Assembly (NCBI GenBank): GCA_947589165.1
Contig: CANQCH010000047.1
Span: forward strand, 1-8,094
Source: an uncultured Bacilli bacterium
GTDB taxonomy: Bacteria; Bacillota_I; Bacilli_A; RF39; UBA660
Length of the DNA: 8,094 nucleotides
Direction: 5' to 3'
Part shown: piece after piece, positions 1-6,493 of the stretch
Position numbering within the stretch: the stretch's first letter is position 1
Layout: each line of letters starts with the position of its first letter
Notes under the pieces: generated by a model
The model's database searches: none
What the model was told of the DNA's origin: nothing
What the model saw: only the letters and a program-made list of their open reading frames with translations
Program-made: the position numbers and the translations under genes

Positions 1-1821
1 TAATTGTTCATATTCTTTGCCATCAAGATAAGGTTTACCATACATATTAAAGGTATAAGCTTGAATACCATTTTGATAATCTGTAATTAAACGCCGATTA
101 GCATCCCCTTTTTCATATTCTTGCATTGTATTATCTACAAGATTATGAACCGTCACACTAATAGCGGATTTTGTTTTCGTTAAATAGGTTGCATATTCGG
201 TTTTCGCATTTTCGCCAGCATATAAACCCGTATAATCAATCGTTAATTCCGTAGCATCATATTTTGTACCATCCCCATCTAAATCGACGCTGATAGTTAT
301 TTCTTTTTTGGCATCATTATTTATCGTATAATTAACTTCCACATTGTTACTATCATGAAAATCGGTACCATTATAACTTGTCGTTTGGCCCATGCTATCT
401 GTAATGGTAACTACATTAGCCACTTTTTGCGGTGTTTCTTTCGTCGTTAGTTGATAAGAAAAATTATTATCTTTTAGTAAATAACCCCCAATTTGTTGCT
501 CATTATCTAAAGCTTTAATTAAACTATTTTCATCATTTTTACTAACTACTTTAGCACTGGCAATTTTGGTCACTACTTTTGGTGTAACCTTAGAAATATC
601 TAAATAATAAGTTGATGGTAAATAAAGTTCTCCTTCGCCATCTTCATCAATTTCAATAGCAAATTTACAATCATCATTATCTTGATTTTGACAAGCTGTT
701 AATTTGGCATCCGTTAAATGAAATAATAAAGTCGTTTTATCATCGGTAGTTGTAATTTTGACATCTTCACTATTTTGTTTATTAAGAGTTACTTTAACTG
801 ATTCTAGTTTTTTAGGTACCACTAGAGAAACATAATAAGCTTCTTTATTACTATTAAATTCATTTATATTATATTGTTTATATAAATTATTACTTAATAC
901 CATGGTTTTTTCGGTTTGACTAATACTTACATTTTCCTTTTCTTCTTTAACATAACCAGTAATATTATCATCTAAAGTAAATTCCGCCTTGGTGTAATCT
1001 TGGTATTGAACATTTTTAAAACTTAAATGATAAGTTACAGGATTATAATGCGTTTTAGCCCCATCTTTATCTACCGTAACCCCATAATAATTATCATTAC
1101 TGGTATTTAAGGCCATTAATATTACATAATTACCTTTGGTTAAATCAGTTTTTACAATTTTTGCCGTTTTGGGAACACTAACTGTGGTGTCAGCAGTTGC
1201 ATCATCTACATGTAAAACATAAGCAAAATAATAATTAGTTTGTTCTGGTGCTTGTTTAACTCCTTCATTTATTTTAGCTATTCCCGTCACATTTTTGCTT
1301 GCGCTATCTAAATTTAAAGCACTAGCTTGATATTTGGGATCTAAATCGCTAGTATAAGTACTCGTATCCGTAGAAAAACTGATCACGGTATCTTTCGCCA
1401 CATACTTATAATCGATATAATCGATATTGATTTTTCCTCCGTTATCTCTAACGGCTTGATCTAAAGTTTTCGTTCCAATTAAATTACTACCACTTATCCA
1501 TTTGCTCCCTGATTTTCGAATTTTAAAAATATTCATATTTTTATACACATTGTCATTTTTAATATCGGAAGCAAAATCATATTCATCGTTAAAATTAGCT
1601 AATTCAATACTACGACTAGCAATCATGACATCTTCGACCGTTATACTTTTAGAAGATGTAAAAGCATAATTGCCCACAATATACGCAAAAGTAGCATTTT
1701 TATTTACTTTTTCAATTTCTTTACCTAATTCATCAATATTAACTTCTCTAGCGCTTACATAACTATTAAAAGTTAAAAAACCAATTAAAGTAATGATTAA
1801 TAATTTAAAATATTTTTTCAT
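1..1821 (-). CDS. Secreted modular surface protein, N-terminal 607 residues (partial)
   Basis: The frame stays open from the ATG at 1821 to the window edge, so the C-terminus and any wall anchor are missing. Residues 1-24 are a classic signal peptide: a KKYFK basic start, a hydrophobic core and a VSA cleavage site before REV. The mature part is rich in Asn, Asp, Lys, Thr and beta-strand-like segments. Three copies of an acidic motif with the pattern [VI]-x-[VI]-D-x-D-G-x4-Y-x6-[LI] start at residues 248, 389 and 510, suggesting repeated beta-sandwich modules. The only visible cysteines, C377 and C385, could form a disulfide just before the second copy. The start is supported by AAGGAGG six bases upstream of the ATG. 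It is the second gene of a coupled operon behind the Big_2 protein gene. I do not recognise the family; a role as an extracellular surface or adhesin-like protein is inferred from the signal peptide and modular build. Confidence 0.85.
   Translation of the reverse strand, partial: MKKYFKLLIITLIGFLTFNSYVSAREVNIDELGKEIEKVNKNATFAYIVGNYAFTSSKSITVEDVMIASRSIELANFNDEYDFASDIKNDNVYKNMNIFKIRKSGSKWISGSNLIGTKTLDQAVRDNGGKINIDYIDYKYVAKDTVISFSTDTSTYTSDLDPKYQASALNLDSASKNVTGIAKINEGVKQAPEQTNYYFAYVLHVDDATADTTVSVPKTAKIVKTDLTKGNYVILMALNTSNDNYYGVTVDKDGAKTHYNPVTYHLSFKNVQYQDYTKAEFTLDDNITGYVKEEKENVSISQTEKTMVLSNNLYKQYNINEFNSNKEAYYVSLVVPKKLESVKVTLNKQNSEDVKITTTDDKTTLLFHLTDAKLTACQNQDNDDCKFAIEIDEDGEGELYLPSTYYLDISKVTPKVVTKIASAKVVSKNDENSLIKALDNEQQIGGYLLKDNNFSYQLTTKETPQKVANVVTITDSMGQTTSYNGTDFHDSNNVEVNYTINNDAKKEITISVDLDGDGTKYDATELTIDYTGLYAGENAKTEYATYLTKTKSAISVTVHNLVDNTMQEYEKGDANRRLITDYQNGIQAYTFNMYGKPYLDGKEYEQL
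223..1080 (-). repeat. Three protein-level repeats in the secreted protein
   Basis: Three 24-residue segments align without gaps: residues 248-271 (1009-1080), 389-412 (586-657) and 510-533 (223-294). Each has alternating hydrophobics, D-x-D-G, a Tyr five residues after the Gly and an aliphatic residue seven after the Tyr. Copies are 141 and 121 residues apart. Flanking sequence is much less alike, so the repeats look old. The D-x-D-G core resembles a calcium-binding loop, but the usual position-12 acidic ligand is not conserved, so calcium binding is only a possibility. Confidence 0.55.
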
Positions 1822-1826
1822 TTGTT

Positions 1827-1833
1827 CCTCCTT
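1827..1833 (-). promoter_or_regulatory. Shine-Dalgarno overlapping the upstream stop codon
   Basis: AAGGAGG lies five bases before the ATG at 1821. Its first two bases belong to the TAA stop (1832-1834) of the preceding gene. This supports translational coupling of the two surface protein genes and fixes the start of the second. Confidence 0.8.
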
Positions 1834-3253
1834 ATTTATTTATCACAATCGTGGCTTTTTTCGTTTGACCATTTTTTAATTTCAAATTAGTCGTCCGGCT
1901 ACCACCCATGTCATTAACATCTTCGACATCGATAACCCCCGAGCTATAAGAATTACCACCGATGACAAAACTTGTAAAATCTGAAAAACTTTGACCATCT
2001 TTGGTAACTTTAAAACTATAGTCGGATAAATTACCTAATAAATAATTAGCCGTTAAAGTAATTACATAAACGGACTTTACTTCTACTTGATGGGTTGCTG
2101 TTTTACCATTACTAGTTTTAGCAGTGATAGTAACGGTACCTTCTGCTACCCCAGTTACATGGCCACTAGCATCAACTCTAGCAATTCCGGTATTACTACT
2201 AGACCAAGTAACAGTTTTATCCGTGGCATTCGTGGGATCGATACTTACCATCAATGTTAAAGTGTTTTTAACATTAACTTCCGTACCACCGGTAATTTTT
2301 AGGCTATTAACAGCAATATTTGGCTTGTCATTACTACTACTATTGTTATTATTCGAATTGTTGTTATTAGTACTTGGCTTAGTTGTTGTACTCGGTTTAG
2401 TTGTTTCCGTTGGTTTGGTAGCTTCACTCGGCTTGGTGTTATTCGTACTAACTTTCGCCTTAACGGTAATTTTCAGCGTGGCTTTTTTACCATTTTCACT
2501 TGTCGCGGTAATAGTTACAGTTCCGGCTTTGATGCCTTTTACTTGGCCCTTTTGATTAACCGTCGCTACTTTCGAATTACTACTTTGCCATTTAAGATTT
2601 TTATTGGTCGCATTAGTAGGACTTACTTTTGCGGTTAGTTCGATAGTACTACCAACCGTAACTTCCTTTTTCCCACTAAGCGTAACTTTTTCGACTAAAA
2701 CAATCTTCTCATCTTTCGCCACTACCGTAACTTCGCAAGTTTGCTTTTGGCCACGCAATGTTTCCACGGTTATTTGGGTTGTTCCTACTTTTAAAGCTTC
2801 AATTTTCCCATTAGCATTTACTTTCGCTACTTTCGGATCACTGCTTTGCCAAGTTAAGTCTTTGGCAATATTAGCCTCTAAAGTCGTTGTATCGCCAACC
2901 ATTAAGGTTAAATTACTAGCATTAAGTGTTAGTTCGGCTTCTACTTCTTGCCATTTGGCTGTTAAAGATATATCTTTATTAACTTTGGATTGAAAATCAA
3001 AAGTTTCGTTTTCCAATAACCATGTGACAAATTCATAACCTTCCTTAATGGGATCTTCCGGCTTAGGAATTTTAGCATTTTCTTTAACTTTAATACTTTT
3101 TAGCTTTGTTCCCCCATCGGTATTAAAGGTTACCGTATATCTTTTTGTATATACTTCGCGGCCAATGAAAACACCTGAAGTAAGTCCAAGAGTTAAACCC
3201 ATTAATAGACCACTCACCAAACTAATAATAATGGTTTTATTTAGTTTTACCAT
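1832..3253 (-). CDS. Membrane-tethered InlB-repeat / Big_2 Ig-like surface protein
   Basis: 473 residues. Residues 7-31 form one hydrophobic helix after a short basic N-terminus, with no clear signal peptidase site, so it probably acts as an uncleaved signal anchor. Residues 38-102 resemble the Listeria-Bacteroides InlB B-repeat family (VTFNTDGG, then GYEFVTW, ending LTAKW). Three Big_2 Ig-like domains follow at about 107-179, 187-266 and 317-394. Each has W-x-S-S followed by [VI]-A-[TKR]-V and a G-x[VI]-x-G-x3-G-[TV] turn before a final TITV-like strand. A Thr/Lys/Pro then Asn/Ser linker (267-316) separates domains two and three. Residues 395-473 form a C-terminal domain I do not recognise. 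There is no LPxTG motif, so anchoring is by the N-terminal helix. The start has AAGGAG nine bases upstream. It heads the operon with the secreted protein gene. These domains are common in adhesins and surface proteins; the ligand is unknown. Confidence 0.9.
   Translation of the reverse strand: MVKLNKTIIISLVSGLLMGLTLGLTSGVFIGREVYTKRYTVTFNTDGGTKLKSIKVKENAKIPKPEDPIKEGYEFVTWLLENETFDFQSKVNKDISLTAKWQEVEAELTLNASNLTLMVGDTTTLEANIAKDLTWQSSDPKVAKVNANGKIEALKVGTTQITVETLRGQKQTCEVTVVAKDEKIVLVEKVTLSGKKEVTVGSTIELTAKVSPTNATNKNLKWQSSNSKVATVNQKGQVKGIKAGTVTITATSENGKKATLKITVKAKVSTNNTKPSEATKPTETTKPSTTTKPSTNNNNSNNNNSSSNDKPNIAVNSLKITGGTEVNVKNTLTLMVSIDPTNATDKTVTWSSSNTGIARVDASGHVTGVAEGTVTITAKTSNGKTATHQVEVKSVYVITLTANYLLGNLSDYSFKVTKDGQSFSDFTSFVIGGNSYSSGVIDVEDVNDMGGSRTTNLKLKNGQTKKATIVINK
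2306..2455 (-). repeat. Low-complexity TKPS / Asn-Ser linker coding region
   Basis: This stretch encodes residues 267-316 of the Big_2 protein. It has four TKP[ST] units followed by runs of Asn and Ser. It is a flexible spacer between Ig-like domains two and three, and a place where copy number could vary between strains. Confidence 0.75.
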
Positions 3254-3270
3254 TTTATCAAACTCCTTTT

Positions 3271-3297
3271 TAATATATGCATTTTTAATATTTAAGT
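3271..3297 (-). promoter_or_regulatory. Possible sigma-K-like promoter of surface operon (weak)
   Basis: The minus strand reads AC, 16 bases, then CATATATTA (3279 down to 3271), an exact match to the AC-N16/17-CATANNNTA form known for sigma-K. A start point seven bases on would fall inside the Shine-Dalgarno (3263-3268), leaving almost no leader. A chance match in A+T-rich DNA is therefore quite possible. Confidence 0.25.
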
Positions 3298-3321
3298 ATT
3301 TATTAAACTTTTGATGGTTTC

Positions 3322-3330
3322 ATTATACCA
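3322..3330 (-). promoter_or_regulatory. Extended -10 sigma-A promoter of the surface operon
   Basis: The minus strand has TGGTATAAT (3330 to 3322), a consensus extended -10 element. No good -35 hexamer lies 16-18 bases upstream, which is usual for extended -10 promoters. The expected leader is about 60 bases to the ATG at 3253. This is the best candidate vegetative promoter for the two surface genes. Confidence 0.6.
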
Positions 3331-3374
3331 GATAATTTATAATTTGCCTAGCAATTTTAAAGTTAATTTTTGGC

Positions 3375-3400
3375 AAAAAAAAGTCCAGTGATATCTGGAC
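3375..3400 (-). terminator. Intrinsic terminator of cotE
   Basis: On the minus strand GTCCAG and CTGGAC form a perfect 6-bp stem around a 6-base loop, followed by eight T. It starts seven bases after the cotE stop codon and separates cotE from the surface operon. Confidence 0.85.
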
Positions 3401-3407
3401 AAATAAA

Positions 3408-3941
3408 TTATTCTTCCGGTGTTTCTAAATATTCTTCATTAATTTCCTCAATCGCTTCATCTTGTTCGCCTTCATCATATACTTCAACGTAATCATCTTC
3501 ATCTTCTTCAACATTAATTTTAACTTTTGTATCGCCCACGATTTCGACGCCTAATTCTTTTTCAATATTTAATTTAACTAAGCCATTTTCAATGGTAACA
3601 TTAGCCACCGTTGGTTGTTTTAAACACCGAACAATGATTTCCGAAGAATTAGTTAATTTGGCATCTTCTTTTAAAGGTACGACCATGGTATCATTATAAC
3701 TATATTTTTTACTAGAAACCGCCGTTTTACTATCTGTATCATATGAATACCAAACGTTAACATCATATGAACCCGTAATATTTACTTTATTATCACCCTT
3801 GGTTCCCGAGAAGGTATGATTAATAACCCAACAGCCTAAAATGGTGGTTGGTACTTCTTCGGTTTGCATCGTAAAGTCATTACTACTTGTTTTCTTGGCT
3901 TTCCCAATTACCGCCTTGGTTACAATTTCTTTAAAAGCCAT
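3408..3941 (-). CDS. cotE: Outer spore coat morphogenetic protein CotE
   Basis: The protein matches the CotE family along its length. It has a start like MAFKEIVTKAVIGK, then ILGCWVINH near residue 35, GSYDVNVWYSY near 57, a conserved E-[IV]-I-V segment, an E-L-x2-E-[VI]-V-G-[DE]-T-K-V block, and a strongly acidic Asp/Glu C-terminal tail. In Bacillus subtilis CotE is about 181 residues and directs assembly of the outer spore coat around the forespore on the mother-cell side. With the start chosen here the product is 177 residues. I prefer the ATG at 3941 over the in-frame ATG at 3959: AAGGGGT (3948-3954) is correctly spaced before 3941, the family N-terminus aligns there, and the upstream ATG overlaps a candidate -10 element. 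The gene is single, with its own terminator, and divergent from the HIT-capA operon. Its presence implies endospore formation or recent descent from a spore former. Confidence 0.92.
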   Translation of the reverse strand: MAFKEIVTKAVIGKAKKTSSNDFTMQTEEVPTTILGCWVINHTFSGTKGDNKVNITGSYDVNVWYSYDTDSKTAVSSKKYSYNDTMVVPLKEDAKLTNSSEIIVRCLKQPTVANVTIENGLVKLNIEKELGVEIVGDTKVKINVEEDEDDYVEVYDEGEQDEAIEEINEEYLETPEE

Positions 3942-3958
3942 ACTTTCACCCCTTACCA

Positions 3959-3985
3959 TAATCTATGCTTTAATTGGGTAAAAGT
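3959..3985 (-). promoter_or_regulatory. Candidate sigma-K/sigma-E promoter of cotE
   Basis: The minus strand reads AC (3985-3984), 16 bases, then CATAGATTA (3967-3959), matching the sigma-K form AC-N16/17-CATANNNTA. The same -10 matches the sigma-E form CATACAHT at seven of eight positions, with TAAACTT 14 bases upstream as a partial -35. B. subtilis cotE is known to be transcribed by both factors. The predicted start would leave a leader of only about 11 bases. Confidence 0.5.
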
Positions 3986-4005
3986 TTACCTTTCGCACTT
4001 ATTTT

Positions 4006-4034
4006 TTGAAAAATAGCTTATTCTTTGTTATACT
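4006..4034 (+). promoter_or_regulatory. Sigma-A promoter of the HIT-capA operon
   Basis: TTGAAA (4006-4011), a 17-base spacer and TATACT (4029-4034) are near consensus. Transcription should begin near 4041, giving a leader of only about nine bases. The leader would begin with the GGTGAT Shine-Dalgarno-like sequence before the ATG at 4050. Confidence 0.75.
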
Positions 4035-4049
4035 AGAAATGGTGATAGT

Positions 4050-4427
4050 ATGGATTGTTTATTTTGTAAAATTATTAACAGAGAAATCCCCGCGGATATT
4101 ATTTATGAAGATGATGTTGTGATCGTGATCATGGACGCTTATCCCGATGTGGATGGTCATTTATTAGTGATTCCCAAAACGCATTACGCTGATTTTCAAC
4201 ATGTTCCCGATGATGTCTTATTACACATTAACAAAGTTGCCAAAAAAATGGTCCCAATGTTAATGGAAAAATTACATAAGGATGCTTTAACGATGTTAGT
4301 AAATTATGGTGAAGATCAAAAAATTAAACATTATCATTTACATTTATTACCCGAATTTATTCATAAAGGGACGAAACACACCCGGGAAGAAATCGTGGCC
4401 ATTTTAAAGGACGAAAACCATGGCTAA
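4050..4427 (+). CDS. HIT (histidine triad) family nucleotide-binding protein
   Basis: 125 residues, normal for a stand-alone Hint-type HIT protein. An N-terminal C3-x2-C6 pair and H45 fit the zinc site of many bacterial HIT proteins. GHLLVIPKTHYADF (36-49) is the conserved core strand region. The histidine triad is H94-Y-H96-L-H98-L-L followed by P; H96 or its equivalent is the nucleophile in the family. HIT proteins of this group hydrolyse adenosine phosphoramidates and related nucleotide conjugates in the cytoplasm. Odd points: Tyr sits between the first two His where an aliphatic residue is usual, the Arg often following the final Pro is Glu, and the usual P-G-H turn is D-G-H. It is first in a two-gene operon and overlaps capA by 8 bases. 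The physiological substrate cannot be read from the sequence. Confidence 0.93.
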   Translation: MDCLFCKIINREIPADIIYEDDVVIVIMDAYPDVDGHLLVIPKTHYADFQHVPDDVLLHINKVAKKMVPMLMEKLHKDALTMLVNYGEDQKIKHYHLHLLPEFIHKGTKHTREEIVAILKDENHG

Positions 4428-5622
4428 ATTAAAGAAAAAAGTTAAAAAGCAATTAATTCGCTTTAGTTTTATCTTCCTTTTATTATTTATCATTATTGGA
4501 AGTGCTGTTTATTATCAAAATTATCGAGAAAATCACCAACCTAATGAAAATCCTAATCAAAATGATAATACTAATAATGCTGAGACTAAATATCCCCAAG
4601 AATATAATTTAAGTTTACTCATGACGGGTGATGGATTAATTCATAATCAACTCGCTTTATATGCCGAAAAAAGTGATGGCACTTATGATTTTAAACCCTA
4701 TTTAAGTGAAGTAAAAGATATTGTTCAAAAATATGATTTAGCTTATTATAATCAAGAAACTCCGTTTGGAACCCCGGGAAATTATACTTTTTATCCGGTT
4801 TTTAGTGTTCCCAGTGAATATGGTGATGCCATGATTGATGCTGGGTTTAATATGGTTTCTCTAGCCAGCAATCATGCCTTTGATAAAAGAGAACAAGGTG
4901 TTTTAACCTCCCTTGATTATTGGCGAAAACAAAATGATGTTTTATATAATGGCATTGCTTCATCTTTCGCCGAACAAAGTAATTATCAAATTAAAGAAAA
5001 AAATGGCATTACTTACGCTCTACTTTCCTATACCTATGGCACCAATGGGATTGCCCTTCCATCTGGTAAAGAATATTTAGTTAGTGTCTATAGTAATGAA
5101 CAAGCGAAAAAAGATATTGCGGCCCTAAGAGATAAAGTCGATGTGTTAATTGTCACGATGCATTGGGGCGTCGAATATCAATTAGAACCAAATGCTACGC
5201 AAAAAGAACAAGCCAAATATCTAGCCAGTCTCGGCGTCGATATCATCATTGGTAATCATCCCCACTGTTTACAACCAATTGAATGGCAAGATGATACATT
5301 GGTTATTTACTCTTTAGGTAATTTCATTTCTAACCAAATTGAACTTTATAGTTCCATTGGCTATAAAGGTGCCGTTGGCGCCTTTGCCACTGTTGATATT
5401 AAAAAAACCGTTAATAAAGATGAAAGTTCTACCATTGGTTTAGAAAACCTACAAGTTGATTTGCTTTATACCTATCGTAATGAAACGGAAAAATATTATA
5501 AAGTCGTTCCTTTTAGCAAAATGACAACGAAATATTTACCCGATTATAAATCGGTTTACAATACTTATAAAAATGTTATTCAAAAATATGATTCAAGCAT
5601 TAATGTGGTTCCCGCCGCTTAA
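4420..5622 (+). CDS. CapA-family membrane-anchored capsule synthesis protein
   Basis: 400 residues. A very basic start (KLKKKVKK) and a single hydrophobic helix at 13-32 make this a signal-anchored, extracytoplasmic protein. An Asn-rich spacer (37-56) precedes the PGA_cap domain, which has a metallophosphatase-type fold. Visible signature motifs are TGDGLIH (D71), NQETPF (E113), ASNHAFD (N151, H152), MHWGVEY (H248, E252), GNHPHCLQPIE (H280, H282) and SLGNFISNQ (N301). All expected metal-site-like residues are present, so it looks functional. In poly-gamma-glutamate producers CapA/PgsA works with CapB and CapC, but neither is visible here, and many CapA relatives have other, unknown envelope roles. 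ATGGCTAA is shared with the end of the HIT gene, and AAAGGA at 4406-4411 is the likely binding site. Assignment to the family is strong; a capsule function is not shown. Confidence 0.92.
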   Translation: MAKLKKKVKKQLIRFSFIFLLLFIIIGSAVYYQNYRENHQPNENPNQNDNTNNAETKYPQEYNLSLLMTGDGLIHNQLALYAEKSDGTYDFKPYLSEVKDIVQKYDLAYYNQETPFGTPGNYTFYPVFSVPSEYGDAMIDAGFNMVSLASNHAFDKREQGVLTSLDYWRKQNDVLYNGIASSFAEQSNYQIKEKNGITYALLSYTYGTNGIALPSGKEYLVSVYSNEQAKKDIAALRDKVDVLIVTMHWGVEYQLEPNATQKEQAKYLASLGVDIIIGNHPHCLQPIEWQDDTLVIYSLGNFISNQIELYSSIGYKGAVGAFATVDIKKTVNKDESSTIGLENLQVDLLYTYRNETEKYYKVVPFSKMTTKYLPDYKSVYNTYKNVIQKYDSSINVVPAA

Positions 5623-5635
5623 TGCTTCTTTTTTT
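5595..5635 (+). terminator. Intrinsic terminator embedded in the 3' end of capA
   Basis: AAGCATTAA (5595-5603) and TTAATGCTT (5619-5627) form a perfect 9-bp stem with a 15-base loop, followed by C and seven T. The left arm and loop encode the last residues of CapA, and its TAA stop (5620-5622) sits in the right arm. Confidence 0.85.
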
Positions 5636-5643
5636 AGCCAAAT

Positions 5644-5665
5644 AAAAAAGAGGAACGAGGCCCCC
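5644..5665 (-). terminator. Weak terminator-like element after fic
   Basis: On the minus strand GGGG, an 8-base loop and CCTC can form a short stem (one G-T pair), followed by six T. It lies eight bases after the fic stop. It shares 15 bases (5644-5658) with the much better terminator at 6465-6493, so it may be a decayed or variant copy of that terminator. Confidence 0.4.
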
Positions 5666-5673
5666 AAAAAGAA

Positions 5674-6408
5674 TTAATCATCGAGAAAAAACGCCACTAT
5701 TTTTGCATAATTATCTTGGCTATTTAAACAAGTATCAATTAAATAACTTTTTTCATTATGTAATTGATATTCTTTAATTCCTCTTAGATAAAACTCTTTA
5801 TTACGATCTTCAATATAAAAAGGCATAATATTATTTTTTAAACATTCACGAAATATAATCATTCGCCCCACGCGACCATTCCCATCTTGGAAAGGATGAA
5901 TATGTTCGAATCGAACATGAAATTCAATTATATCTTCTAGCTTTTTAATTGACAAATTATGATACCAATTTAATAAATTTTTCATATCACGAGCTACATC
6001 TTTAGGCAAGGAAGTGATAATACTTCCCACAAAATTTTTCTTGGCTTTATATTCGCCAACTTTAAACCATTCTTTTTCATCCTCCGTTAAAGTTCCATCT
6101 TTTAAAATAAAATGATATTTTTTAATTAGTTCTTCTGTTAATTCTTCATCAATAGTATCTAACATATATTTAAATAAGGTAAAGTGGTTTTTAATTTCGA
6201 TAGCATCTTTTAAAAAAATTACTTTTTTACTATCCGTAAGAATTGTGCCACTTTCATAAATACTCGCTGTCTCATCGGGAGTAATGGTTGAACCTTCTAA
6301 ATGATTAGTATTATAAGCAAAATCAATTTGGGTTTTATGGTATAAACTACCCTTTAAATTCATATTTTTTTGCTTAATTAAAATATTTTTAATAACTGAT
6401 GCTTCCAT
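5674..6408 (-). CDS. Fic family protein (class II, self-inhibited AMPylase-like)
   Basis: 244 residues. The Fic core motif is complete: H171-P-F-Q-D-G-N-G-R-V-G-R182, with the catalytic His and phosphate-binding Gly/Asn/Arg all present. A T34-N-H-L-E38-G39 segment near the N-terminus fits the inhibitory (S/T)xxxE(G/N) helix, in which the Glu blocks productive ATP binding. This makes it a class II Fic with built-in control and no need for a separate antitoxin. Fic enzymes usually transfer AMP from ATP to a hydroxyl of a target protein; the target here is unknown. The start at 6408 has AAGGGAGT eight bases upstream. The gene is single, on the minus strand, convergent with capA, with its own extended -10 promoter. 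It is flanked by two copies of a 15-base sequence that is part of terminator-like elements. Activity is likely on the motif evidence; the biological role is open. Confidence 0.94.
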   Translation of the reverse strand: MEASVIKNILIKQKNMNLKGSLYHKTQIDFAYNTNHLEGSTITPDETASIYESGTILTDSKKVIFLKDAIEIKNHFTLFKYMLDTIDEELTEELIKKYHFILKDGTLTEDEKEWFKVGEYKAKKNFVGSIITSLPKDVARDMKNLLNWYHNLSIKKLEDIIEFHVRFEHIHPFQDGNGRVGRMIIFRECLKNNIMPFYIEDRNKEFYLRGIKEYQLHNEKSYLIDTCLNSQDNYAKIVAFFLDD

Positions 6409-6445
6409 TTTAAATCACTCCCTTTAGTAATATTTCATGTTAACT

Positions 6446-6454
6446 ATTATACCA
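6446..6454 (-). promoter_or_regulatory. Extended -10 sigma-A promoter of fic
   Basis: The minus strand has TGGTATAAT (6454 to 6446), the same extended -10 sequence as before the surface operon. The -35 region is only a T-rich run shared with the upstream terminator. The expected leader is about 30 bases. Confidence 0.6.
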
Positions 6455-6464
6455 TTTTTTTCTT

Positions 6465-6493
6465 AATTAAAAAAGAGGAACGATTCCCCTTTT
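6465..6493 (-). terminator. Terminator of the tiny-protein operon
   Basis: On the minus strand GGGGAA, a TCG loop and TTCCTC pair (one G-T), extended by A-T pairs to about 10 bp, then a T-run. It begins immediately after the TAG stop at 6494. The T-run merges with the -35 region of the fic promoter. Confidence 0.75.

Noticed and set aside
223..294. Genuine EF-hand or dockerin calcium site in the secreted protein
   Set aside because: D-x-D-x-D-G is present in one copy, but the position-12 ligand is Thr and the other copies lack further ligands, so only a resemblance is claimed.
2124..3314. Three plus-strand open frames (2124-2555, 2604-2993, 3048-3314) opposite the Big_2 gene
   Set aside because: They lie antisense to a clearly coding gene with recognisable domains, have hydrophobic low-complexity translations typical of antisense reading of Thr/Lys/Asn-rich genes, and lack convincing ribosome binding sites.
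3942..3959. Upstream in-frame ATG of cotE at 3959, adding six residues
   Set aside because: No Shine-Dalgarno precedes it, the CotE family N-terminus aligns with the ATG at 3941, and AAGGGGT is correctly placed only for the downstream start.
5644..6483. Mobile element or genomic island around fic
   Set aside because: No transposase, integrase, tRNA or terminal inverted repeats are present; the flanking direct repeats are better explained as terminator sequence.
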